A stretch of DNA of 37,690 bases from an uncultured Clostridia bacterium (GTDB lineage Bacteria > Bacillota > Clostridia > Oscillospirales > Oscillospiraceae). This document shows, one piece after another, positions 21,699 through 29,866 of this stretch; positions within the stretch are counted from its first letter, which is position 1, and each line of letters begins with the position of its first letter. The DNA lies in assembly GCA_946187035.1 (NCBI GenBank), contig CAMHPQ010000008.1:1-37690 (forward strand). Direction: 5' to 3'. Below the pieces are notes generated by a model that saw only the letters and a program-made list of their open reading frames with translations, did not search any database and was not told the DNA's origin. A program made the position numbers and the translations under genes.

Positions 21699-23546
21699 TT
21701 GAACCTATTAGATCGAATTCAATCTCCTGCGGATGTCAAGCGGCTCTCCCAGCAGCAGATCCCGCAGCTGTGTCGCGAGCTTCGCGCTTTTCTGATCGAG
21801 CATGTCTCCAAAACCGGCGGACATCTGGCTTCTAATCTGGGCGTGGTGGAGCTCACCGTCGCCATTCACAGAGTTTACGATACATCCAAAGACCGTCTGC
21901 TGTTCGACGTGGGCCATCAGAGCTATATTCATAAGATCCTGACTGGAAGAAAGGATCAGTTTGATTCCTTGCGGCAGTACGGCGGTATTGCCGGTTTTCC
22001 AAAGCCGAACGAGAGCGTCCATGACGCCTTTGTGGCAGGACACTCTTCCACGTCGATTTCCGCAGCGCTGGGCATGGCCCGGGCCAGAACCATTCGGCAT
22101 GAAAATTACGATGTCCTCGCCGTGATCGGTGACGGCGCGCTCACCGGCGGTCTGGCCTATGAGGGGCTCTGCAATGCCGGACAGAGCGGCGAGCCCATGG
22201 TGATCATCCTCAACGACAACGGCATGTCCATTCATAAAAACGTGGGCGGCATGGCCACGCTTCTGTCCAAGCAGCGGGTCAAGCCCGGTTATCTGCGCTT
22301 TAAGCAGGTATATCGGGAGACGATCGGCAAGGTGAAACCGCTCTATAACGCCTTGCATGTCGTCAAAGAAAATGTCAAGGAATCCGTTCTCCCGGACAAT
22401 ATGTTCGACGATATGGGCTATTACTATATCGGCCCGGTGGATGGCCATGATGAGCCTGAGCTGGAGCGAATTCTGCGCTGGGCCAAGGACATCCGCGAGC
22501 CGGTGCTGCTGCACGTGGTCACGCAGAAGGGCCACGGCGTCAGCTACTGCGAGCGAGAGCCGGAGAAGTTCCACGGCGTGGGAACCTTCGATCCGAAAAC
22601 CGGCGCGCTGCCCCCTGCAAAGCCCTGCTTTTCCGACGCTGCCAGCCGTGCGCTGCTGAAGCTGGCGGATGAGCGGCCTGAGCTGGTGACAATCACTGCC
22701 GCCATGGCCAGCGGCACGGGGCTGGAGGAATTTGCTGCCCGGTATCCGGAGCGTTTCTTTGATGTCGGCATTGCCGAGGAACACGCCGTCACCATGGCTT
22801 CCGCCATGGCAAAGCAGGGGCTCACGCCGGTGTTTGCCGTGTATTCCAGCTTCCTGCAGCGGGCATACGATATGCTGATCCACGACACCGCCCTTCAGAA
22901 TCTCCATGTGGTGTTCTGTGTGGATCGCTCCGGTATTGTGGGAAACGACGGCGATACCCATAACGGCTGCTTTGATGTGACCTATCTGGGCTCTGTTCCC
23001 GGGATGACCATTCTGGCGCCGTCCAGCTTCGCGGAGCTGGAGGCAATGCTCCGCCATGCGGTTCTGGAGCTGACCGGCCCTGTGGCTGTGCGCTATCCCC
23101 GCGGCGGCGAGGGCGCTTATCAGGATGTACAGATGGATGACGCCATGTGTCTGAGATCCGGAACGGAACTCACCCTTGTGAGCTATGGTGTGAACATCAA
23201 CGACGCCCTGGAAGCGGCAGAGCAGCTTGAAAAGGAAGGCATCTCTGTCGAGGTCATCAAGCTGGGCATGATTCAGCCGCTGGACGTGGAGCCTGTTTTG
23301 GAATCTCTGCGAAAAACCGGCAGACTGCTGGTGCTGGAGGAGACCTGCGCACACGGCTGCGTGGGTGAGGCAATTCTGGCTCAGGCGGAGCTGCACGGCG
23401 TTTCTCTCAAAAATATAAGGCTGTTGAATCTAGGCGATGGCATCGTACCCCACGGAGACGTCAAGACGCTCCGGCGGGTCTGCGGAATTGATGCGGATGC
23501 GGTGGTTCGTGCCGCCAAGGATATGCTGAAGGAGCAGAAAGATTGA
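21699..23546 (+). CDS. dxs: 1-deoxy-D-xylulose-5-phosphate synthase
   Basis: A 615-residue thiamine-diphosphate enzyme, first step of the MEP isoprenoid pathway (pyruvate plus glyceraldehyde 3-phosphate). Motifs: HLASNLGVVELTVAIH, DVGHQSYIHKILTGR, the ThDP motif GDG at 144-146 extending to LNDNG, and the catalytic E361 in GIAEEHAVTMA. C-terminal transketolase domain: VRYPRGG to LLVLEE. Start: the frame is open to 21606, but AAGAGGG (21684-21690), eight bases before TTG 21699, gives the usual N-terminus LLDRIQSPADVKRLS and the usual length (about 620). Its stop overlaps the tlyA TTG. Confidence 0.96.
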   Translation: MNLLDRIQSPADVKRLSQQQIPQLCRELRAFLIEHVSKTGGHLASNLGVVELTVAIHRVYDTSKDRLLFDVGHQSYIHKILTGRKDQFDSLRQYGGIAGFPKPNESVHDAFVAGHSSTSISAALGMARARTIRHENYDVLAVIGDGALTGGLAYEGLCNAGQSGEPMVIILNDNGMSIHKNVGGMATLLSKQRVKPGYLRFKQVYRETIGKVKPLYNALHVVKENVKESVLPDNMFDDMGYYYIGPVDGHDEPELERILRWAKDIREPVLLHVVTQKGHGVSYCEREPEKFHGVGTFDPKTGALPPAKPCFSDAASRALLKLADERPELVTITAAMASGTGLEEFAARYPERFFDVGIAEEHAVTMASAMAKQGLTPVFAVYSSFLQRAYDMLIHDTALQNLHVVFCVDRSGIVGNDGDTHNGCFDVTYLGSVPGMTILAPSSFAELEAMLRHAVLELTGPVAVRYPRGGEGAYQDVQMDDAMCLRSGTELTLVSYGVNINDALEAAEQLEKEGISVEVIKLGMIQPLDVEPVLESLRKTGRLLVLEETCAHGCVGEAILAQAELHGVSLKNIRLLNLGDGIVPHGDVKTLRRVCGIDADAVVRAAKDMLKEQKD

Positions 23547-24346
23547 AGAAAGTAAGATTGGATCAGATGGTGTTTGATCTCGGACTCACGGAGAGCCGGG
23601 AGCGCGCCAAAACCACCATTATGGCGGGACTGGTCTATGTGAACGGCCAGAAGGTCGATAAACCCGGCACACAGGTTGCGCCGGACGCGGAGATTGAGGT
23701 TCGCGGCAATGCGCTGCCCTATGTGAGCCGCGGCGGTTTCAAATTGGAAAAGGCTCTGCAGGTGTTTCCGGTGGATGTTACCGGGCAGCACTGCATTGAC
23801 TGCGGCGCCTCCACCGGCGGCTTCACCGACGTGCTTTTGCAAAACGGCGCGGAGAAGGTCTACGCTGTGGATGTGGGGTACGGACAGCTGGCCTGGAGTC
23901 TCAGAAACGATCCGAGAGTCGTCTCCATGGAGCGGACGAACGTACGCTATCTGACGCCGGAGCAGATCCCGGAGCCACTGGATCTGGCGGTGATGGATTT
24001 GTCCTTTATCTCCCTTCGGTTGATCCTTCCGGCGGTGTATCCGCTCCTGAGGGAAGACGCGGCGGTGCTGTGTCTCATCAAACCGCAGTTTGAGGCCGGC
24101 AGGGAAGAGGTCGGCAAAAAGGGCGTGGTGCGCGATCCGCAGGTGCACTTGAATGTACTGGAACGGTTTCTGGAATTCGTGCCGGAGATCGGCTTCTCCG
24201 TGCTGGGGCTGGATTTCTCGCCCATCCGCGGCCCGGAGGGGAATATCGAGTATCTCGGCTATCTGAGAAAAGGAACCTACCCCGCACAGACCTTTGATCT
24301 CAACGGGATCGTTGCGCAGTCACACAACAGTCTGAATCACAGGTGA
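23543..24346 (+). CDS. tlyA: TlyA family rRNA (cytidine-2'-O)-methyltransferase
   Basis: A 267-residue protein: N-terminal S4 RNA-binding domain (about 4-62, VRLDQMVFDLGLTESRERAKTTIMAGLVYVNG) and an FtsJ-like SAM methyltransferase (CGASTGGFTDVLLQNGAEKVYAVDVGYGQL). Family members methylate 16S and/or 23S rRNA, and the name as haemolysin is historical. Start is TTG 23543, overlapping the dxs stop, with AAGGAG (23529-23534) inside dxs. The dxs-tlyA-nadK-argR-recN order is standard in Clostridia. Confidence 0.93.
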   Translation: MKKVRLDQMVFDLGLTESRERAKTTIMAGLVYVNGQKVDKPGTQVAPDAEIEVRGNALPYVSRGGFKLEKALQVFPVDVTGQHCIDCGASTGGFTDVLLQNGAEKVYAVDVGYGQLAWSLRNDPRVVSMERTNVRYLTPEQIPEPLDLAVMDLSFISLRLILPAVYPLLREDAAVLCLIKPQFEAGREEVGKKGVVRDPQVHLNVLERFLEFVPEIGFSVLGLDFSPIRGPEGNIEYLGYLRKGTYPAQTFDLNGIVAQSHNSLNHR

Positions 24347-24351
24347 TCCAT

Positions 24352-25218
24352 ATGAACAACCATATCGTATTGGCGGCCAATCTGTTTCGGGACGAGAATT
24401 ATCAACACGCAAAATCCATCTATGAGCTTTTGACCAACGCCGGACACGAGGTGCTGCTCTCGCCGGTGTTTCTGCCCTGCTGGGAGGCGGAGCTTCTGGC
24501 CGGTATCAAGTGCACACCGCTGGAGGAAGCGGTGCAGGGAGCGAGCCTTGCGGTTGTCCTCGGCGGCGACGGTACGATTCTCTATGCGGCAGGCGTGGCG
24601 CGAGGGATGGAGCTTCCCATCATCGGCATCAATCTGGGCAGCAAGGGGTTCCTGGCGGGTCTGGAGGAGAACGAGACCGAGCAGCTTCTCGCCATCGCTG
24701 CCGGAAAGCGGAGCATCAGCCGCCGAATGATGCTGGATGTGTCTCTGTATCGAAACGGAAAAGTTGTATTTGAGCAGTGCGTGTTAAACGATGTGGTCAT
24801 TCACGGCGCACAGGTGGATTGCATCGGCATCATGGCAAAGTGCGACGGCGTCCCGGTGACGGATTTCTCCGGCGACGGCATCATTGTTGCCACCCCGACT
24901 GGATCCACGGCCTACTCCATGTCCGCCGGCGGTCCGCTGGTGGAGCCGGACAACGAAAATATTATTCTGACGCCGATCTGCGCCCACAGCATGACAGGCC
25001 GTTCCTTTGTTCTGCTGCCCAGCAGAACCGTCACCATCGAGCCGGAACGGATTCATGACCGGCCTGCAGTCCTGGTGGCCGACGGAGGAGAACCGGTTTC
25101 CCTTATGAGCGGAGACTGTGTGCAGATTCAGAAGTCCGACTCCGTGACCCTTTTGGCCGAAACCGGCGCGAAGAGCTTTTATGACCGCGCCTACGAGAAA
25201 TTGACCGGAAGAAATTAA
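24352..25218 (+). CDS. nadK: NAD kinase
   Basis: A 288-residue ATP-NAD kinase making NADP. The GGDG motif is at residues 71-74 (VLGGDGTILYAA). The NE motif is VLNDVV, and TPTGSTAYSMSAGGPLV is the second substrate block. An in-frame GTG at 24343 overlaps the tlyA stop, but AGGTG at 24340-24344 is well placed for ATG 24352, giving MNNHIVLAANLFRDEN. Length is normal. Confidence 0.95.
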   Translation: MNNHIVLAANLFRDENYQHAKSIYELLTNAGHEVLLSPVFLPCWEAELLAGIKCTPLEEAVQGASLAVVLGGDGTILYAAGVARGMELPIIGINLGSKGFLAGLEENETEQLLAIAAGKRSISRRMMLDVSLYRNGKVVFEQCVLNDVVIHGAQVDCIGIMAKCDGVPVTDFSGDGIIVATPTGSTAYSMSAGGPLVEPDNENIILTPICAHSMTGRSFVLLPSRTVTIEPERIHDRPAVLVADGGEPVSLMSGDCVQIQKSDSVTLLAETGAKSFYDRAYEKLTGRN

Positions 25219-25238
25219 GAGAAGATGAGGAAATAAGT

Positions 25239-25688
25239 ATGAAATCCAACCGACAGAATTTGATCCTTTCCCTGATTTCCAAGCAGGAGATTGAGACCCA
25301 GAATCAACTGCTGGAGGCGCTGCAGCGCTGCGGCGTCAAGACCACGCAGGCCACGCTGTCTCGGGATATCAAGGAACTGCATCTGATCAAAACCCTCTCC
25401 GCAGAGGGGAAGTACCGTTATGCCGCGCCCACTGCGGAGGAACAGCCCCGCTATGACGACCGCCTCCGGAAGATCTTTCGGGAGAGCGTGACCTCCTATG
25501 CCGCGGCCCAGAATCTCGTGGTCCTGAAAACTCTGCCGGGCTTGGCTTCCGGCGCCGCTTCCACATTGGACGGGATGGATTATCCGGATCTGGTGGGCAC
25601 CCTGGCGGGAGACGACACGGTGCTGCTGGTCATGCAGAACAACGCCGCCGCCGAGGCGCTCTGCAAAGAGATCGAGAAAATGCTTTGA
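25239..25688 (+). CDS. argR: Arginine repressor
   Basis: A 149-residue ArgR/AhrC. The N-terminal winged helix (ILSLISKQEIETQNQLLEAL...ATLSRDIKELHLIK) binds ARG boxes, and the C-terminal domain (LASGAASTLDGMDYPDLVGTLAGDDTVLLVM) forms hexamers and binds arginine. GATGAGG precedes the ATG. No arginine genes are in the window, so here it travels with recN in the usual argR-recN order. Confidence 0.96.
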   Translation: MKSNRQNLILSLISKQEIETQNQLLEALQRCGVKTTQATLSRDIKELHLIKTLSAEGKYRYAAPTAEEQPRYDDRLRKIFRESVTSYAAAQNLVVLKTLPGLASGAASTLDGMDYPDLVGTLAGDDTVLLVMQNNAAAEALCKEIEKML

Positions 25689-25714
25689 TGGAAACCCTGC
25701 GGAGGTGAATCGAC

Positions 25715-27403
25715 ATGCTCCGGGAACTGCATATTGAAAATATCGCCGTCATCGAGCGGGCGGATGTGACATTGGGCGAAGGCCTGAACATTCTGACTGG
25801 TGAGACCGGTGCGGGCAAATCCATTCTGGTGGACTCTCTGCACGCGGTGCTGGGGGCCAGAGCCTCCAGAGATCTGGTGCGCACTGGGGCGGAGAAGGCT
25901 GTGGTCTGCGCAACCTTCGATCCGGATACGGCGTTGGACTGGTGCGCGGAAAACGAGATCGACGTGGAGGACGAGCTGATTCTTCGGCGTCAGATTACTG
26001 CCGACGGCAAGACCTCCTGCCGGGTCTGCGGTGTGCCGGTGACTACGGCACAGCTGCGGGAGCTTGGCGCGCTGCTTCTGGACATCCACGGTCAAAACGA
26101 TGGACAGCAGCTTCTGGACGAGCGGCAGCACCAGCGGTATCTGGACGCGTTCGGCGTATCGGAATCCGTAATTGAAGCCTATCGGACGGCATATCAGAAA
26201 TATCAAGAACTCCTGCATGAACAGCAGACCCTGCAGAATCTGGAAAGCGAAAAAGAGCTTCTCTCCGACAGCCTCCGCCATCAGATCGAAGAGCTGACCT
26301 GCGCCGAGCTGCGGTTGGGGGAAGAGGATGAGCTCACCGCCAAACGGGACATGCTGCGGAACTTCGAGAAACTCTCCGAAGCAGTGGAGACGGCCTACGC
26401 GCTGCTGGAGGGAAACGACGACAGCGCCACTTCCTTTGCCGCTGACGCTGAGTCCGCCGCCATTCGCGCTGCCGGGTATGCGCCGGAACTGGCCTCGGTT
26501 CCCACATCCATTCATGAGGCCGTGTTCTCCATGCAGGACGCGGCGGAAACCCTCCGGGATTTCCGGGATGGGATGGATTTCTCCGATGAGGAATACGACC
26601 GTATTGAGAGCCGTCTCTCCGCCCTGCGCCGCCTGCAGCGGAAGTATCACACCGACGAGGAGGGGCTCATTCAGAAGCTGGAGGACGCAAAGCAGCGTCT
26701 GGATCAGTTGGAGTATGCCGATGATCGACTCCGGAAGCTGGATCGTCTGCTGGAGGAACAGGAGGCTGTGGTGCGTCAGGCTGGCGAGACACTGACCGAA
26801 GCGCGGAGGAAAGCCGCTGTGAATCTGGAAAAGCAGGTGGTATCCGAGCTGCGGGATCTGGCCATGCCGTCTGTGCGTTTTCAGGTGGAGCTTGCCCCTG
26901 TGGGCGGAAATCCGGGCTTTGGCAGCAGCGGTATGGATAACGTGCGGTTCCTGCTCTCCGCAAACGCAGGGGAGGACCCGGGACGCATCAGCCGCATTGC
27001 CTCCGGCGGCGAGCTTTCGCGCATCATGCTGGCGCTGAAAAACGTATTTGCCAGAAGGGATAAAGTGCCCTCCATGGTATTTGACGAGGTGGACACCGGC
27101 GTCTCCGGCATCGCGGCTCAGCGGGTGGGTGAGAAGCTGGCAAAGCTCTCGGCTGCAAAGCAGGTCATCTGCATCACGCACCTGCCGCAGATTGCCGCCA
27201 TGGCGGATCACCACTATCTGATTGAAAAAACAGTCTCTGGGGAGAAAACGCGCACCACGGTGCAGCCGCTGGATCGCGCCGGATGCCGCAGAGAGATCGC
27301 CCGTCTCCACGGGGGCGACCACATTACGGATCTGACCTTGGCCAGCGCGGAGGAACAGCTTGCCTCGGCGTCGGCCTATAAAGCATCCTTACAGGAGGTT
27401 TGA
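25715..27403 (+). CDS. recN: DNA repair protein RecN
   Basis: A 562-residue SMC-like ATPase for double-strand break repair. Walker A GETGAGKS is at 29-36, a long coiled coil is in the middle (about 150-350), and the C-terminal ABC half has ASGGELSRIMLALKNVFA followed by VFDEVDTGVSG (Walker B) and ITHLPQIAAMADHHYLI. GGAGGTGA (25701-25708) fixes the ATG. The next gene begins right at its stop. Confidence 0.96.
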   Translation: MLRELHIENIAVIERADVTLGEGLNILTGETGAGKSILVDSLHAVLGARASRDLVRTGAEKAVVCATFDPDTALDWCAENEIDVEDELILRRQITADGKTSCRVCGVPVTTAQLRELGALLLDIHGQNDGQQLLDERQHQRYLDAFGVSESVIEAYRTAYQKYQELLHEQQTLQNLESEKELLSDSLRHQIEELTCAELRLGEEDELTAKRDMLRNFEKLSEAVETAYALLEGNDDSATSFAADAESAAIRAAGYAPELASVPTSIHEAVFSMQDAAETLRDFRDGMDFSDEEYDRIESRLSALRRLQRKYHTDEEGLIQKLEDAKQRLDQLEYADDRLRKLDRLLEEQEAVVRQAGETLTEARRKAAVNLEKQVVSELRDLAMPSVRFQVELAPVGGNPGFGSSGMDNVRFLLSANAGEDPGRISRIASGGELSRIMLALKNVFARRDKVPSMVFDEVDTGVSGIAAQRVGEKLAKLSAAKQVICITHLPQIAAMADHHYLIEKTVSGEKTRTTVQPLDRAGCRREIARLHGGDHITDLTLASAEEQLASASAYKASLQEV

Positions 27404-27405
27404 TT

Positions 27406-27774
27406 ATGAGCAACGTCAAAGAACAGTCTGTCGCGTTTCACAAGAGCGGACTCAACTGCGCCCAGAGCGTCCTGTGCGCTCTGGAGGCGTACACCCATCT
27501 GGATCCCGAAATTGCGAAGAACATCTCTGAGGGGTTCGGCGGCGGTGTTCGCTGCGGCGAGATCTGCGGCAGCGTCTCCGGCGCAATTATGGCGCTGGGT
27601 ATGGCCGGTGAGCATCCCACTGCGCCCTTGTCCGTTGAGATGACCAGCGCATTCAAAGAGGAATTCGGCTGCATCCGCTGTCAGGAGCTGCTGGAGAAAT
27701 TCGGTGGAAAAGGCCGCTGCAACGATTTGATCCAGTTTGCAGCCGAGACTGCGGAAAACATGCTGAACAAATAA
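27406..27774 (+). CDS. C_GCAxxG_C_C family protein
   Basis: A 122-residue protein of the redox-active-Cys family, seen by SGLNCAQSVLCAL (C18, C24), GGGVRCGEICGSVSGAIMALG and GCIRCQELL. Such proteins are common in anaerobes, and the cysteines are thought to bind a metal or cluster, but the function is unknown. Start: AGGAGG (27393-27398) is seven bases before ATG 27406; a TTG at 27400 overlapping the recN stop is possible but less well spaced. Confidence 0.88.
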   Translation: MSNVKEQSVAFHKSGLNCAQSVLCALEAYTHLDPEIAKNISEGFGGGVRCGEICGSVSGAIMALGMAGEHPTAPLSVEMTSAFKEEFGCIRCQELLEKFGGKGRCNDLIQFAAETAENMLNK

Positions 27775-27803
27775 AAAACCTTCTCTGCGAGTTGCAGAGA
27801 AGG
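27773..27803 (-). terminator. Terminator of the YbaK-like gene (may also stop the forward unit)
   Basis: A perfect 10-bp stem (27779-27788 with 27794-27803) with a 5-nt loop. On the reverse strand it is followed by T6. The forward side lacks a T run. Confidence 0.88.
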
Positions 27804-27819
27804 CTGATATGCGTTTGTC

Positions 27820-28299
27820 TTATTCCTGAGGCTCCGGGAGCTTGCAGACGTCGATCCACTCGATGGCCTTGGAGTACTCGAAAAGCTCCTCCAGATTCAG
27901 CTCGATGGCGCTGGAGGCGCTGCCCACTGCGGGGAAGACCGTGACGAAGCGCTTCAGGGAGTCATCCAGATAGACCGGAATGCCCTCCTTGCAGCCGAAG
28001 GGGCAGACGCCGCCGACGGGGTGTCCCACCAGTTCCAGAACCTCATCGGCGCTGAGCATTTTGGCCTTCATGTGGAATTTATCCTTAAACTTCCGGTTGT
28101 CGATGCGCGCGTCGCCTGCTGCGAGAATCAGCATGCAGCCGTCGGCGGTTTTGAACGACAGAGTCTTCGCAATGCGGGCGCCCTCGACGCCCAGAGCCTG
28201 GGCCGCCAGATCGACGGTTGCGCTGGAGACGGTGAATTCCTGCACCCGATCCTCCAAACCCAGGGTGCGAAAATAAGCTCTTCCGGCTTCAATAGACAT
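27820..28299 (-). CDS. YbaK/EbsC-family Cys-tRNA(Pro)/aminoacyl-tRNA deacylase-like protein
   Basis: A 159-residue protein of the YbaK/ProX fold that hydrolyses mischarged aminoacyl-tRNA. VEGARIAKTLSFKTADG contains the typical catalytic-site Lys, and GHPVGGVCPFG and VYLDDSLKRF are other family blocks. The exact tRNA and amino acid cannot be read from sequence. GGAGAT precedes the ATG on the reverse strand. Single gene with its own promoter and terminator, reading against its neighbours. Confidence 0.92.
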   Translation of the reverse strand: MSIEAGRAYFRTLGLEDRVQEFTVSSATVDLAAQALGVEGARIAKTLSFKTADGCMLILAAGDARIDNRKFKDKFHMKAKMLSADEVLELVGHPVGGVCPFGCKEGIPVYLDDSLKRFVTVFPAVGSASSAIELNLEELFEYSKAIEWIDVCKLPEPQE

Positions 28300-28345
28300 G
28301 GTTTTATCTCCGTTTCTTTTGGCTTACTGCCATTTATACCCTGCT

Positions 28346-28374
28346 ATCATACTCGTTTTGTAGGATTGCGTCAA
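28346..28374 (-). promoter_or_regulatory. Sigma-A promoter of the YbaK-like gene
   Basis: On the reverse strand TTGACG (28374-28369), 17 bp, then TATGAT (28351-28346). Confidence 0.85.
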
Positions 28375-28445
28375 GTCAAAAAGCACACAATTTTCATCCG
28401 GAATCCATTCGTTTTTCAGGATTTCTCCAAACTTTTCGGCGCAAG

Positions 28446-28474
28446 TTGCGTTTGTGTCCGGTTTGCATTATAAT
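28446..28474 (+). promoter_or_regulatory. Sigma-A promoter of rpe
   Basis: TTGCGT (28446-28451), 17 bp, then TATAAT (28469-28474), 29 bp ahead of the start. Confidence 0.8.
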
Positions 28475-28503
28475 ATTTCAGTTTCTGACTGGAGGACCAC
28501 AGC

Positions 28504-29163
28504 ATGATCAAGATCGCACCTTCTATTTTGTCCGCAGACTTTTTCTCTCTGGGGAAGGATATTGACGAGGTTTGTTCCGGCGGCGGAGATTATCTGCACA
28601 TCGACGTGATGGATGGAGTCTTTGTACCCAACATCTCCTTTGGACTGCCTGTGTTGTCATCTATCCGCAAGCAGACGGAAATGTTTCTTGACGTGCATCT
28701 GATGATCACAAAGCCCCACCGCTACGTGGAGCGTTTCTGCGATGCGGGAGCGGATCTGGTGAGCTTTCATGTGGAGGCGGATGAGCCGCAGGATATCTTC
28801 ACTGCTATTGAAGCCGTGAAAGCGAAAGGGAAGAAGGTAGGCCTGGTAATCAAGCCGAAAACGCCGGCGGAAGTGCTGTTTCCCTATCTTCCGCTCATTG
28901 ATCTGGCACTGGTCATGACGGTGGAACCCGGTTTCGGCGGCCAGAAGTTCATGGCCGACATGCTGCCGAAGATCCGCGCGCTGCGAAATGAGATTGAACA
29001 GCTCCAGCTGGATTGCGAGTTGGAGGTAGACGGCGGCATTGACCGCAATACCTCTCCCTTGGTGACGGAGGCCGGAGCAAACGTTCTGGTGGCCGGCAGC
29101 GCTGTGTTCAAAGAAGCGGACCGGGCCGCCGCAATCGCAGCGATCCGAAACATTGAATCCTAA
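28504..29163 (+). CDS. rpe: Ribulose-phosphate 3-epimerase
   Basis: A 219-residue TIM barrel that interconverts ribulose 5-phosphate and xylulose 5-phosphate, supplying the pentose phosphate pathway and, through it, substrate for DXP synthesis. Motifs: IAPSILSADFFSLGKDI, HIDVMDGVFVPNISFG, LDVHLMI, MTVEPGFGGQKFM and EVDGGI, containing the metal and phosphate ligands. CTGGAGGA precedes the ATG. 17 bp separate it from recR. Confidence 0.97.
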   Translation: MIKIAPSILSADFFSLGKDIDEVCSGGGDYLHIDVMDGVFVPNISFGLPVLSSIRKQTEMFLDVHLMITKPHRYVERFCDAGADLVSFHVEADEPQDIFTAIEAVKAKGKKVGLVIKPKTPAEVLFPYLPLIDLALVMTVEPGFGGQKFMADMLPKIRALRNEIEQLQLDCELEVDGGIDRNTSPLVTEAGANVLVAGSAVFKEADRAAAIAAIRNIES

Positions 29164-29180
29164 AAGGCAGGTAAATCTCT

Positions 29181-29780
29181 ATGTCCGGTTTTCCCAGCAG
29201 TCTTGACAATCTGATTGACCGTTTTGCCTCTTTGCCCGGCGTCGGGCGCAAGAGCGCGCAGCGGTTGGCGTTCCATGTCCTCTCTCTGCCGGATGAGGAG
29301 GCCTTTGCCTTTGCCGATGCCATTTCCGAGGCCAAGCGGAGCATTCACCGCTGCCCGGTGTGTCAGAATCTGACGGATGATGAGCAGTGCGCCATCTGCA
29401 CATCCGCCAAGCGCGACCAGAGCACGATCTGTGTCGTGGCGCAGCCCCGGGATGTGCTCTCTTTCGAGCGCAGTCGGGAGTATAATGGCGTGTACCACGT
29501 GCTCCACGGCGTTCTCTCGCCGATGAATCATGTTGGCCCGGATGATATTTGCATCAAGGAGCTGGTAGCCCGTGTATCTGCAGGCGGCGTCTCTGAGGTG
29601 ATTATGGCCACGAATCCCGACACGGAGGGCGACACCACGGCCATGTATCTGTCCCGGCTTTTAAAACCCTTTGAGGTCAAGGTCACGCGCCTGGCCTACG
29701 GGATTCCGGTGGGCTCCAATCTGGAATTTACGGACGAGGCGACGCTGACCCGCGCGCTCTCGGGCCGAATCGAAATGTAA
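29181..29780 (+). CDS. recR: Recombination protein RecR
   Basis: A 199-residue recombination mediator that works with RecF/RecO at single-strand gaps. Helix-hairpin-helix LPGVGRKSAQRLAFHVL, a zinc finger with C58, C61, C70 and C73, and a Toprim domain (ICVVAQPRDVLSFERS to TNPDTEGDTTAMYLSRLL). Length is standard. It is not next to dnaX/ybaB here, unlike in many genomes. Confidence 0.97.
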   Translation: MSGFPSSLDNLIDRFASLPGVGRKSAQRLAFHVLSLPDEEAFAFADAISEAKRSIHRCPVCQNLTDDEQCAICTSAKRDQSTICVVAQPRDVLSFERSREYNGVYHVLHGVLSPMNHVGPDDICIKELVARVSAGGVSEVIMATNPDTEGDTTAMYLSRLLKPFEVKVTRLAYGIPVGSNLEFTDEATLTRALSGRIEM

Positions 29781-29796
29781 TCGTTTATTTTTCGCG

Positions 29797-29841
29797 GGAT
29801 CGGTGTATGCTTGCCTGTGACGAACCGTTACTTACCGATCC
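29797..29841. repeat. Inverted repeat upstream of RNase J
   Basis: GGATCGGT (29797-29804) and ACCGATCC (29834-29841) are perfect 8-bp arms around a 29-nt centre. No T run follows, so it is not a terminator. It lies 25 bp before the RNase J start. I do not see a convincing promoter in this gap. Confidence 0.7.
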
Positions 29842-29866
29842 GAACTAATTATGAAAAGGAGACTAT

